DNA from: Acidobacteriota bacterium
GTDB taxonomy: Bacteria; Acidobacteriota; Polarisedimenticolia; Gp22-AA2
DNA: 14,965 bases
Direction: 5' to 3'
NCBI GenBank assembly: GCA_016177515.1
Contig: JACOUZ010000102.1
Location: forward strand, 1 to 14,965
Shown here: in pieces, positions 7,140 through 14,413 of the stretch
Layout of the letters: each line of letters starts with the position of its first letter
How positions within the stretch are numbered: the stretch's first letter is position 1
Program-made: the position numbers and the translations under genes
The notes under the pieces: generated by a model
What the model was told of the DNA's origin: nothing
The model's input: only the letters and a program-made list of their open reading frames with translations
Database searches by the model: none

Positions 7140-9074
7140 GTGGAGACAGTGGAAGTCGTCATGCCGGACGGTTCGGTCCGCGCCTTCCCGCGCGGCACGC
7201 CCCTCTCCGCCATCGCCGAGGCGGCCGATCCTGCCCTGGCCCGGCGCGCCATCGCGGCGCTTCTGGACGGCGTCGAGAAGGACATCTACTGGCCGCTCGA
7301 GGGCGGCGGACGGATCGAGTTCATCACGCCGGAATCCCCCCGCGCCCTGGAGATATACCGGCACACCACGTCGCACCTTCTGGCCAACGCGGTCAAGGAC
7401 CTGTTCCCGGAGGTGAAGATCGGCATCGGCCCGGCCACCGAGGAGGGGTTCTTCTACGATTTCGAGCGCCGCGAGCCGTTCACCCCGGAGGACCTTGAGC
7501 GGATCGAGGCCCGCATGCGCGCGATCAAGGAGAGGGACCTTCCCATCAGGCGCATCGAGCAGCCGAAGGAGGAGGCGCTGGCCTATTTCCGGCGGCTCGG
7601 CGACAACCTGAAGGTCGAGCTGGTCTCCGAAAAAGGGGGCCCGGTTGTCTCCTGTTACCGGCAGGGCGAATTCATGGATTTCTGCACCGGCCCGCACCTC
7701 CCCTCGACCGGGAGGATCGGCGCCTTCAAGCTCCTGTCTCTGGCCGGCGCCTATTGGAAGGGATCCGAGGAGAACCAGCAGCTGCAGCGGATCTACGGCA
7801 CCGCCTTCCCGACCGACGCCCGGCTCCAGGAGCACCTGAGGCTCCTGGAGGAGGCGAAGAAGCGCGACCACCGCAAGCTGGGGCCCGCCCTCGACCTGTT
7901 CAGCGTCGAGGAGACCGCCGGTCCGGGCCTGATCTTCTGGCATCCGAACGGCACGATCGTCCGGCAGGTGATGGAGGATTTCTGGAAGGAGGAGCACCGC
8001 CGCCGCGGCTACCAGATGGTCACGACGCCGCACATCGCGCGCGACGAGCTGTGGCGGATGTCCGGCCACTTCGAGTACTACCGGGAGAACATGTACACGT
8101 TCGAGATCGAGGAGTCGGGCTACGTCATCAAGCCGATGAACTGCCCGGGGCACTCCCTGATCTACAAGTCGCGGCTCCGGTCCTACCGCGAGCTGCCGAT
8201 CCGCTACGCCGAGCTGGGAACCGTCTACCGCTACGAGCGATCCGGCGTCCTGCACGGCATGATGCGGGTGCGCGGCTTCACCCAGGACGACGCTCACATC
8301 TACTGCACCCGGGAACAGATCCTCGACGAGATCAAAGGAGTGCTCGATCTGGTCATCACGTTTCTCAAGACCTTCGGCTACGATCGCTACGAGGTCGATC
8401 TCTCGGTCCGCGACGCGACGCACCCGGAGAGGTACGCCGGCAACGCGGACGGATGGAAGATGGCGGAGGACGCCCTGGTGCAGGCGCTCCAGTCGCGCGG
8501 CCTGTCCTACACCCGGCGCGAGGGGGAGGCGGTCTTCTACGGGCCGAAGATCGACGTGCGGATGTTCGACGCCATCGGCCGGCCCTGGCAGGGGCCGACG
8601 GTGCAGTTCGACTTCAACCTGCCGCAGCGGCTCGGCATCCAGTACATCGCCCCCGACGGATCGCAGACCCCGGTGGTGATGGTGCACCGCGCCATCTACG
8701 GCTCCCTCGAGCGCTTCGTCGGCGGGCTGGTCGAGCATTATGCCGGGTCGTTTCCCGTCTGGCTCGCGCCGGTGCAGGCCGTGGTGATGCCGATCACCGA
8801 CCGCACCCGGGACTACGCCCGCGAGGTGCAGCGGATCCTCCGGCAGGCCGGGCTGCGCTGCGACCTGGACGAACGCAGCGAGAAGATCGGGGCCAAGATC
8901 AGAGACGCCCAGCTGAAGAAGGTCCCCTTCATGCTGATCGCCGGAGACCGCGAGGCCCAGGCGCGCACCGTGTCGGTGCGCAGCCGCAGGGAGGGTGACC
9001 TCGGGCCGATGGGCCTCCTGGCCATCCGCGACAGGATGGTGCAGATGAACGCCGGGCGGGTGCCCGGGCCGTGA
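7140..9074 (+). CDS. thrS: Threonine--tRNA ligase
   Basis: Charges tRNA-Thr with threonine in the cytoplasm. From GTG 7140 the protein is 644 aa, close to the E. coli length of 642; GAAAGGA (7124-7130) is the ribosome site. The ORF could extend to GTG 7101, but that adds 13 unconserved residues before the TGS domain (VEVVMPDGSVRAFPRGT). The editing domain has HTTSH (His75, His79) and DFCTGPHL (Cys182, His186). The class II core has motif 1 near FWKEEHRRRGYQMVTTP. Its zinc ligands are Cys335 (NCPGH), His386 (DDAHIYC) and His516 (MVHRAIYGSLERF, motif 3). The C-terminal anticodon-binding domain includes ITDRTRDYAREV and DERSEKIGAKIRDAQL. All expected catalytic, editing and zinc residues are present. 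No T-box or other leader riboswitch was seen. Confidence 0.97.
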   Translation: METVEVVMPDGSVRAFPRGTPLSAIAEAADPALARRAIAALLDGVEKDIYWPLEGGGRIEFITPESPRALEIYRHTTSHLLANAVKDLFPEVKIGIGPATEEGFFYDFERREPFTPEDLERIEARMRAIKERDLPIRRIEQPKEEALAYFRRLGDNLKVELVSEKGGPVVSCYRQGEFMDFCTGPHLPSTGRIGAFKLLSLAGAYWKGSEENQQLQRIYGTAFPTDARLQEHLRLLEEAKKRDHRKLGPALDLFSVEETAGPGLIFWHPNGTIVRQVMEDFWKEEHRRRGYQMVTTPHIARDELWRMSGHFEYYRENMYTFEIEESGYVIKPMNCPGHSLIYKSRLRSYRELPIRYAELGTVYRYERSGVLHGMMRVRGFTQDDAHIYCTREQILDEIKGVLDLVITFLKTFGYDRYEVDLSVRDATHPERYAGNADGWKMAEDALVQALQSRGLSYTRREGEAVFYGPKIDVRMFDAIGRPWQGPTVQFDFNLPQRLGIQYIAPDGSQTPVVMVHRAIYGSLERFVGGLVEHYAGSFPVWLAPVQAVVMPITDRTRDYAREVQRILRQAGLRCDLDERSEKIGAKIRDAQLKKVPFMLIAGDREAQARTVSVRSRREGDLGPMGLLAIRDRMVQMNAGRVPGP

Positions 9075-9135
9075 GATTTTCGGAGAGGCCGACTCAGAGA
9101 CGCCCCTCGTGGACGGGGGCAGGAGGTAGGACGCC

Positions 9136-9405
9136 ATCGACAAAAAGCTAAGGGTCAACGAGAAGATCCGGGCCCGGGAGATTCGCGTCATCGGACAGGA
9201 CGGAGCGCAGCTCGGGATCATGCCCCCGGATCAGGCCCTGCGCGCAGCGCAAGAGAACGGGCTGGACCTGGTGGAGGTCTCACCCGACGCCGTGCCGCCC
9301 GTGTGCCGCATCCTGGATTACGGCAAGTACCGCTACCAGCTCAACAAGAAGGCCCAGGAGGCGAAGAAGAAGCAGAAGATCATCCGTCCAAGGGGAAGAA
9401 GGTGA
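9136..9405 (+). CDS. infC: Translation initiation factor IF-3, N-terminal part (split/broken infC)
   Basis: IF3 binds the 30S subunit and controls start-codon selection. This 89-aa piece begins at ATC 9136, the kind of non-standard start typical of infC for autoregulation, with AGGAGGT at 9121-9127. It has the IF3 N-domain: KKLRVNEKIRAREIRVIGQD, then LDLVEVSPDAVPPVCRILDY, then GKYRYQLNKKAQEAKKKQKII. After KQKII the family continues VKEIKFRP...HDYxxK...FLEEG, but here the frame reads only RPRGRR and stops at TGA. The C-domain resumes in another frame from 9402. Alignment by eye to E. coli IF3 suggests ~79 nt are missing (1 mod 3), which explains the frameshift. Either a real deletion or an assembly error is possible; a working IF3 is normally essential. 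Confidence 0.85.
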   Translation: MDKKLRVNEKIRAREIRVIGQDGAQLGIMPPDQALRAAQENGLDLVEVSPDAVPPVCRILDYGKYRYQLNKKAQEAKKKQKIIRPRGRR

Positions 9406-9641
9406 AGGCGACGGTGATCTTCCGGGGCCGCGAGAACATGCACCGGGACATCGGCTACAGGATCCTGGGGCGGCTGAAGGGAGAGATCACCGAGTACGGC
9501 GTGGTGGAGACCGAGCCGCGCCAGGAGGGGCCGTTCCTCGACATGATCCTGGCGCCGAAGAAATGGTCCGGGCAGGGGCCGGCCCCCGCGCCGTCCGGCG
9601 GCCCGGCGGAAAAAGCCGCGCCGACCCGTCGCGGTCCATAG
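9402..9641 (+). pseudogene. infC: IF-3 C-terminal domain fragment (out of frame)
   Basis: The frame ending at TAG 9639-9641 encodes the rest of the IF3 C-domain: KVKATVIFRGRENMHRDIGY, then RILGRLKGEITEYGVVE, then EGPFLDMILAPKK, plus a Pro/Ala-rich tail. The first strand and helix of the C-domain, about 25-30 residues, are absent. A GTG at 9402 overlaps the N-part stop as GTGA, with AAGGGG at 9390-9395 as a possible ribosome site, so separate coupled translation cannot be excluded. The domain would then be structurally incomplete. More likely this is the tail of one infC gene damaged by deletion or misassembly. It ends 10 nt before rpmI. Confidence 0.75.
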
Positions 9642-9651
9642 GAGACGCTCG

Positions 9652-9855
9652 ATGCCGAAGATGAAGACCAAGAAGTCCGCCGCCAAGCGTTTCCGCGTGT
9701 CGGCGACCGGAGTTGTCAAGAGAAGCCGCGCCTTCAAGCGCCACATCCTGACGTCCAAGACCACCAAGAGGAAGCGGCACCTCGACATGGAAACCACCGT
9801 CAGCAAGGCGGACTCGCGCCGGATGCGCGACATGCTCCCGTACGGCCGCCCCTAG
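9652..9855 (+). CDS. rpmI: 50S ribosomal protein L35
   Basis: A 67-aa, Lys/Arg-rich protein of the large ribosomal subunit. MPKMKTKKSAAKRFRVSATG is the classic L35 N terminus, followed by RSRAFKRHILTSKTTKRKRH and a C-terminal D..RMRDMLPYGRP. Full length for the family. It sits between infC and rplT in the standard infC-rpmI-rplT order, 10 nt after infC and 11 nt before rplT. In other bacteria this operon is autoregulated by L20; no recognisable L20 site was identified here. Confidence 0.97.
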   Translation: MPKMKTKKSAAKRFRVSATGVVKRSRAFKRHILTSKTTKRKRHLDMETTVSKADSRRMRDMLPYGRP

Positions 9856-9866
9856 GAGAGAACCCC

Positions 9867-10232
9867 GTGCCCAGAGTCAAGAGAGGAACCAAGAGACGCC
9901 ATCGACGCAAGAAGATGCTCAGGCTGGCGAAGGGCTACTACACCGGCAAGAGCAAGCTCTACCGCGCCGCCAGGGAAGCGATCGAGAAATCGCTGGGCTA
10001 TGCCTACCGCGATCGCCGGGCCAGGAAGCGCGACTTCCGCAGCCTGTGGATCATCCGGATCAACGCGGCGGCGCGCCAGAACAACCTGTCCTACAGCCGC
10101 CTGATGTCCGGGCTGAGCAAGGCCGGCGTGGCCCTCGATCGCAAGATTCTCGCGGAGCTGGCAGTCAGCGACCCCGCCGGCTTCTCCGCCCTGGCGCAGA
10201 CCGCCAGGACGGCGCTGGGCCTGGCCTCTTAG
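9867..10232 (+). CDS. rplT: 50S ribosomal protein L20
   Basis: A 121-aa early-assembly protein that binds 23S rRNA and, in several bacteria, represses its own operon. It starts at GTG 9867 with AGGAG at 9854-9858, which overlaps the rpmI stop. The basic N terminus MPRVKRGTKRRHRRKKMLRL and the core signatures KGYYTGKSKLYRAAREAIEK, RARKRDFRSLWIIRINAAAR and SYSRLMSGLSKAGVALDRK are all typical. Full length, no anomalies. Next is pheS after a 59-nt gap containing a GC-rich hairpin. Confidence 0.97.
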   Translation: MPRVKRGTKRRHRRKKMLRLAKGYYTGKSKLYRAAREAIEKSLGYAYRDRRARKRDFRSLWIIRINAAARQNNLSYSRLMSGLSKAGVALDRKILAELAVSDPAGFSALAQTARTALGLAS

Positions 10233-10253
10233 GAACGACCGCCCCATCCAGCA

Positions 10254-10277
10254 GGGACGCCGGGCCTCCCGGCGCCC
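10254..10277 (+). other. GC-rich hairpin in the rplT-pheS gap
   Basis: GCCGGG (10259-10264) pairs with CCCGGC (10268-10273) around a CCT loop; outer GGG/CCC extend it with a small internal loop. No T-run follows, so it is not a standard terminator. It may be an mRNA processing or stability boundary between ribosomal protein and synthetase cistrons. Confidence 0.5.
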
Positions 10278-10291
10278 GGCGAGGGCCCCGC

Positions 10292-11305
10292 GTGCAGAGC
10301 CGCGTCCAGGGAATCCGGCAGCGCTTCGACTCGGATGTGGCCCGGGCGAAGGACGCCGCGGCGCTGGAGGAAGTGCGCACGCGCTATCTGGGCCGGCGCG
10401 CCGGCATCCTCACCGCCCTGCTGCGCGACCTGCGTGACGCCCCCAAGGCGGAGCGCGCCGCCTTCGGAAAGGCTGTCAACGATCTCAAGGCGCACGTCGA
10501 GGCCGCCCTCGAGGCCGCGCGGGGAAAGGTTTCAAGGGCCAGGACCGCCGCCGGGCCGATTGACCTCACGCTGCCGGGCCGGGCCCAGCGCCCGGGGACC
10601 TTCCACCCGATCACGCAGGTGCGCGCCCTGATCGAGGAGATCTTTCTCGAAATGGGGTACACGCTCGAGACCGGCCCCGAAATCGAGACCGACTTCTACA
10701 ACTTCGAGGCCCTGAACATCCCGCCGCAGCACCCGGCGCGCGACCTGCAGGACACGTTCTACGTGGAGGGCGGGCTGCTCCTGCGCACCCACACCTCCCC
10801 GGTCCAGATCCGCACGATGCAGCAGCGCCGCCCCCCGATCAAGATGGTGGCGCTCGGCAAGGTGTTCCGGCGCGACTCGGACGTGACACACTCCCCCGTC
10901 TTCCACCAGGTCGAGGGCCTGGTGGTGTCCGAGGGGATCACCTTCGCGCACCTCAAGGGGACGCTCCAGCACTTCTGCCGCCGGGTCTTCGGGAAGGAGC
11001 TGCGCCTGCGCCTGCGCCCGTCGTATTTCCCCTTCGTCGAGCCCGGGGCCGAGTACGACATCTCCTGCATCTTCTGCGGCGGCTCCGGCTGCAGCCGGTG
11101 CAAGGGCTCGGGCTTCATCGAGATGGGCGGCGCCGGCATGGTCCACCCGGCCGTGTTCGAGAAGGTGGGGTACGACCCGGAGCGCTACACTGGTTTCGCG
11201 TTCGGGCTCGGAATCGAGCGGATCGCCATGCTGAAGCACGGCATCGACGACATCCGCCTGCTGTATGAAAACGATCTGCGGTTCCTGCAGCAATTCCCCG
11301 GATGA
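10292..11305 (+). CDS. pheS: Phenylalanine--tRNA ligase, alpha subunit
   Basis: Catalytic subunit of the alpha2-beta2 class II enzyme that charges tRNA-Phe. It is 337 aa from GTG 10292, with GAGGG at 10281-10285. The N-terminal ~90 residues form the helical coiled-coil arm that contacts tRNA (RTRYLGRRAGILTALLRDLR). The catalytic core follows: FHPITQVRALIEEIFLEMGY, TDFYNFEALNIPPQHPARD, motif 2 region VFRRDSDVTHSPVFHQVEG (HSPVFHQVEG at 200-209) and motif 3 GFAFGLGIERIAMLKHGIDD. A CxxC-x4-CxxC cluster (Cys259, 262, 267, 270) lies in an insertion common to many bacterial PheS proteins and could bind zinc. Full length. It is 22 nt upstream of pheT. Confidence 0.97.
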   Translation: MQSRVQGIRQRFDSDVARAKDAAALEEVRTRYLGRRAGILTALLRDLRDAPKAERAAFGKAVNDLKAHVEAALEAARGKVSRARTAAGPIDLTLPGRAQRPGTFHPITQVRALIEEIFLEMGYTLETGPEIETDFYNFEALNIPPQHPARDLQDTFYVEGGLLLRTHTSPVQIRTMQQRRPPIKMVALGKVFRRDSDVTHSPVFHQVEGLVVSEGITFAHLKGTLQHFCRRVFGKELRLRLRPSYFPFVEPGAEYDISCIFCGGSGCSRCKGSGFIEMGGAGMVHPAVFEKVGYDPERYTGFAFGLGIERIAMLKHGIDDIRLLYENDLRFLQQFPG

Positions 11306-11327
11306 CGGGGGGCCGCGAGGGCGCGAG

Positions 11328-13388
11328 GTGAGATTCAGTCACGCTTGGCTGCTGACGTACGTGGGCGCCGGCGAGGACCCGGCGAGAGTCGGAGAGCGCC
11401 TGACCGCCGCCGGCATCCCCCTGGACGGCATCGAGCGCCGCGGCGACGACAGCCTGTACGACTTCGACATCTTCACCAACCGGCCCGACTGCATGAATCA
11501 CTTCGGGCTGGCGCGCGAATACGCCGCGCTCACCGGGACGACTCCGCGCCCCCCTTCGGCCCCGATCCCGCCCGGCGGCAGGCCGACCGCGGACGTCGCG
11601 TCGGTCGCCATCGAGGACCCCGATCTGTGCGCCCGCTACGCCGCGCGCTGCGTCCTGGGCGTGCGCGTCGGCCCCTCCCCCGACTGGCTGCGCCGGCGGC
11701 TGGAGGCGATCGGCCAGCGATCGATCAACAACGTGGTCGACGCGACCAATTTCGTCCTCTGGGAACTGGGCCACCCGCTCCATCCCTTCGACCTCGACCG
11801 CCTCGACGGGCGCCGCATCGTGGTCCGGCGGGCGCGCCCCGGCGAGACGCTCCGCACCCTCGACGGCGTGGAGCGCGCGCTGTCACCCGAGATGCTGGTC
11901 ATCGCCGACGCCAGAAGGCCCGTGGCCCTGGCCGGCGTCATGGGCGGCGAGGCGAGCGAGATCGGCGAGCGCACCCGGAACGTCCTCCTGGAGAGCGCCT
12001 GGTTCGAGCCGGTGCCGGTGCGTCGCGCCGCGCGCGCGCTCGGCCTGCGCACCGATGCCTCGCACCGCTTCGAGCGGGGCGCCGATCCCGAGGGAGTGAT
12101 CACGGCGCTCGACCGGGCGGCGCACCTCGTCCAGGAAGTCGCGGGAGGCAGCGTCACGGCGCCGCCCCTCGACGCCTGCCCGCGCCCCCACCGGCCGCGC
12201 ACCGTCCGCTTCCGGCCGGCCCGCGCCAGGGCCCTCCTCGGCCTCGGGCTCGACGATCGGTTCATGCGCGAGGCGCTGTCGCGCCTTCACTTCCGGATCG
12301 GACCCGCGCCGGACGGCGCCTGGAGCATCGAGGTCCCCTCGTTCCGCCGGGACGTGGAGCGCGAGGTCGACCTGATCGAGGAGGTCGCACGTCACCGCGG
12401 GTACGATGCCATACCGTCGGAGCTGCCGGTCCTGCCCGGCGCGGACGAGGGGCGGAGCCCTTTCGACAGGACGCTCCTGTCGGCGTGCCGGGCGATGCAG
12501 GCGTCGGGATTCAGCGAGGCGATCAACTACGCCATGGTCGACCGCGAGGACTGCCGGCAGTTCACGCCCGAGATCGATCCGCCCCTGGCCCTGACCAACC
12601 CTCTGCAGTCGAACGCCGCCTTCCTGCGCACGAGCCTCCTGCCGGGACTCCTGCGGAACGCGGCGCACAATCTCAACCATGGCCTCCCGGGCCTGTACCT
12701 GTTCGAGACCGGCGCGGTGTTCCTGCCCGCCTCCCCTGTGCCGCGCGAGCGCCGGCGCCTCGGGTTCGTCCTGGCCGGGCGCGGCCTTCCGTCGCACTGG
12801 AGCCTGCCGCGGCGCGACGTCGACCTGTACGATGCCCGCGGCGCCGTGGAGCTCCTGGCCGAGGTGGCGGGAGTTGCCCCGCTGGCCTTTTCTTCGGATA
12901 GAATCCCCTTCCTGGAGGAGGGCCGCGCCCTGCGGGTGGCGGGGGGCGGGCGGCCGCTGGGGTTCGTCGGCGAAATCCGCCGGGCGGTGCTGGACGGCCA
13001 CGGCGTCGACGTGCCCGTGTTCGGCGGGGAAATCGACCTGGACGATCTGGCCGCGGGAAACGGACGGGTGCGCTCGTACCGGGCTTTGCCGCGCTACCCC
13101 GCAGTCCGCCGCGACCTGGCGATTGTGACCGCCCCGGGGACGACGTTCGCGGCGATCGAGAGCGCCGTGCGGCGGGCTGGCCGCCTGCCGATCACCGAAG
13201 TGCAGGTGTTCGACCTCTACCGGGGGCCGGGGATCCCCGCGGGGTGCGCCAGCCTGGCGGTGCAGATCGTCTTCCAGCACCCGGAACGGACGCTGACGGC
13301 GCAGGAAGTGCAGGAGAGCATCGAATCCATCACGGCCACCCTGGGCCGTGAGCTCGGCGCGAAGCTGCGCGGCACGGAGTCGCCATGA
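11328..13388 (+). CDS. pheT: Phenylalanine--tRNA ligase, beta subunit (short form)
   Basis: Structural, editing and tRNA-binding partner of PheS, 686 aa. GTG 11328 is chosen because MRFSHAWLLTYV is the typical PheT start and GCGAGG (11315-11320) sits 7 nt upstream; an ATG at 11265 lies inside pheS. The protein runs straight from AAGIPLDGIERRGDD into DFDIFTNRPDCMNHFGLARE. The ~110-residue EMAP-II/OB-fold tRNA-binding domain normally inserted there is therefore absent, matching the ~110-aa shortfall from ~795. Present are B3/B4 editing (SINNVVDATNFVLWELGHPL), B5 (WSIEVPSFRRDVEREVDLIE), the catalytic-like core and the C-terminal FDX-ACB domain (RYPAVRRDLAIVTAPG). The reading frame is intact, so this looks like a natural short form. 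The stop overlaps the possible ATG of the next gene. Confidence 0.96.
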   Translation: MRFSHAWLLTYVGAGEDPARVGERLTAAGIPLDGIERRGDDSLYDFDIFTNRPDCMNHFGLAREYAALTGTTPRPPSAPIPPGGRPTADVASVAIEDPDLCARYAARCVLGVRVGPSPDWLRRRLEAIGQRSINNVVDATNFVLWELGHPLHPFDLDRLDGRRIVVRRARPGETLRTLDGVERALSPEMLVIADARRPVALAGVMGGEASEIGERTRNVLLESAWFEPVPVRRAARALGLRTDASHRFERGADPEGVITALDRAAHLVQEVAGGSVTAPPLDACPRPHRPRTVRFRPARARALLGLGLDDRFMREALSRLHFRIGPAPDGAWSIEVPSFRRDVEREVDLIEEVARHRGYDAIPSELPVLPGADEGRSPFDRTLLSACRAMQASGFSEAINYAMVDREDCRQFTPEIDPPLALTNPLQSNAAFLRTSLLPGLLRNAAHNLNHGLPGLYLFETGAVFLPASPVPRERRRLGFVLAGRGLPSHWSLPRRDVDLYDARGAVELLAEVAGVAPLAFSSDRIPFLEEGRALRVAGGGRPLGFVGEIRRAVLDGHGVDVPVFGGEIDLDDLAAGNGRVRSYRALPRYPAVRRDLAIVTAPGTTFAAIESAVRRAGRLPITEVQVFDLYRGPGIPAGCASLAVQIVFQHPERTLTAQEVQESIESITATLGRELGAKLRGTESP

Positions 13389-13420
13389 ACCCGAACCGGA
13401 CGGGACGGGCGGAGGTGAGG

Positions 13421-13744
13421 ATGGAGTCGAAGAGAGTGGTGGTGGATCTCCAGCAGCTCGATCTGCTGGAGCAGAAGATCGTCAAGGCCACCGAGCTCAT
13501 CCGCTCCCTGCGCCGCGAGAGGGATCAAGCGCAGGCGCGGGTGAAGGACCTGGAGAAGTCGCTGGCCGCCGCCCAGGCGCAGATCCTCGCCTCAGAGAAG
13601 GGCAAGGACGACCTGCGCGAGCTTTCGGAGCAGATCGACCTGCTGCGCGAAGAGCGCCAGGTGATCCGCGGCCGGGTCAGCCAGATGCTCGAGATGATGA
13701 GCGGCCTGGAAGAGGGAGGCGGCGAGGCGAGGCGGAATCATTAG
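13421..13744 (+). CDS. ZapB-like coiled-coil protein
   Basis: Short protein of 107 aa, almost entirely predicted coiled coil: VVVDLQQLDLLEQKIVKATE, then IRSLRRERDQAQARVKDLEK, then DLRELSEQIDLLREERQVIR. Size, heptad pattern and place directly before zapA suggest a ZapB-type division accessory protein that would bridge to the Z ring; sequence identity is too low-complexity to be sure. ATG 13421 is preferred because GGAGGTGAGG (13411-13420) lies immediately upstream. ATG 13385 is an alternative: it forms an ATGA overlap with the pheT stop and has a weaker GGAG, adding 12 residues. The spacing indicates cotranscription with pheT and zapA. Confidence 0.7.
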   Translation: MESKRVVVDLQQLDLLEQKIVKATELIRSLRRERDQAQARVKDLEKSLAAAQAQILASEKGKDDLRELSEQIDLLREERQVIRGRVSQMLEMMSGLEEGGGEARRNH

Positions 13745-13769
13745 GGGTCCGCCGGCAGGAGGCACGCCC

Positions 13770-14069
13770 ATGGAACGTCCGGACAGCCAGCTGGTGCAGG
13801 TGGAAATCTACGGGCAGTCCTACAACCTTCGCGGGGAGGGCGCGTCGGGCTACATCCAGGACCTGGCCTCGTACGTGGATCGCAAGATGCGCGAGGTCAG
13901 TGACGCCACCGCGACCGTCGATTCGCTCAAGGTCGCCATCCTCGCGGCCCTGAACATCGCCGACGAGACGCGGCGCGGCCGGGGGCCGGATCCGGCCGTC
14001 ATGAAAGGCGGGCCGGATCGCGTGGCGCGCCTGATCGACATGCTCGAGCGGTGTTTCGCGGAAGCGTGA
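13770..14069 (+). CDS. zapA: Cell division protein ZapA
   Basis: A 99-aa ZapA-family protein, which bundles FtsZ filaments at the division site as a dimer/tetramer. The N-terminal beta part VQVEIYGQSYNLRGEG is followed by the family core GYIQDLASYVDRKMREVSDA and SLKVAILAALNIADETRR, then a C-terminal helix (VARLIDMLERCFAEA). AGGAGG at 13757-13762 is 7 nt before ATG 13770. It lies 25 nt after the ZapB-like gene and ends the operon. A 6S RNA with its own promoter follows, echoing the zapA-ssrS neighbourhood of gammaproteobacteria. Confidence 0.92.
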   Translation: MERPDSQLVQVEIYGQSYNLRGEGASGYIQDLASYVDRKMREVSDATATVDSLKVAILAALNIADETRRGRGPDPAVMKGGPDRVARLIDMLERCFAEA

Positions 14070-14091
14070 CCCGGCAAGGCCCGGGCGGGTC

Positions 14092-14120
14092 TTGACGCGC
14101 GGGAGTCGCGGGGGTAGCAT
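14092..14120 (+). promoter_or_regulatory. Sigma-70-type promoter for 6S RNA
   Basis: TTGACG (14092-14097), 17-bp spacer, TAGCAT (14115-14120). The predicted start is ~14127, which coincides with the start of the closing stem of the 6S RNA (14124-14134). The positional agreement of two independent signals raises confidence. Confidence 0.8.
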
Positions 14121-14123
14121 CCG

Positions 14124-14302
14124 GATCGCCCTGCGCGGTGCGTGCTGGAGAGGTACTTTTGAGCCAACACTATTTGAACGGGACTCCGAGTCCATTCGCG
14201 GTGTGCGTCCTCCTCGGCGAGGACGCCTGAAGCGAAGGCAGGGGTTCCACGGTGGATAACCAGGTTCAAATAGTCACCCTCCTCACGGCCAAGCGGGGCA
14301 TC
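14124..14302 (+). ncRNA. ssrS: 6S RNA
   Basis: 6S RNA binds sigma-70 RNA polymerase by mimicking an open promoter and dampens transcription in stationary phase. The ~180-nt structure is visible by hand. The closing stem is GCCCTGC (14128-14134) with GCGGGGC (14293-14299), extended by GAT/ATC, CGTG/CACG and GGAG-AGGT/ACCCTCC. Next is an 11-bp perfect stem ACTATTTGAAC (14169-14179) with GTTCAAATAGT (14264-14274). A large asymmetric central bubble follows (14180-14194 and 14237-14263). The terminal arm is TTCGC/GCGAA, then 8-bp GCGTCCTC/GAGGACGC with loop CTCGGC. The 3' GGGGCATC resembles the end of known 6S RNAs. It lies between zapA and rny with its own promoter. The exact 3' end is uncertain, perhaps ~14310. 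Confidence 0.88.
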
Positions 14303-14413
14303 ATCGTGTTTTAGCCCCCGTTCCTGTTCCGGTCCCGCCCCGTCCCGAACGGTCCTCTCTCAGGAGCCCGTCCGAGCATTCGGCCGGGCCGCGCGACCGA
14401 AGGGAAAGCGCCC

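Noticed and set aside
7008..9221. A 737-aa open frame on the minus strand opposite thrS
   Set aside because: It mirrors thrS, has His/Val/Asp/Arg-rich low-complexity sequence typical of antisense frames in GC-rich DNA, and runs through the tRNA.
9370..9420. Programmed ribosomal frameshift restoring a full IF3
   Set aside because: A frameshift could join the frames but cannot supply the ~26 missing C-domain residues, and no clear slippery heptamer with a downstream structure is seen.
14068..14091. Operon-end terminator after zapA (GACCCG/CGGGTC)
   Set aside because: A six-base stem with a 12-nt loop and no T-run; too weak, and it abuts the 6S -35 element.
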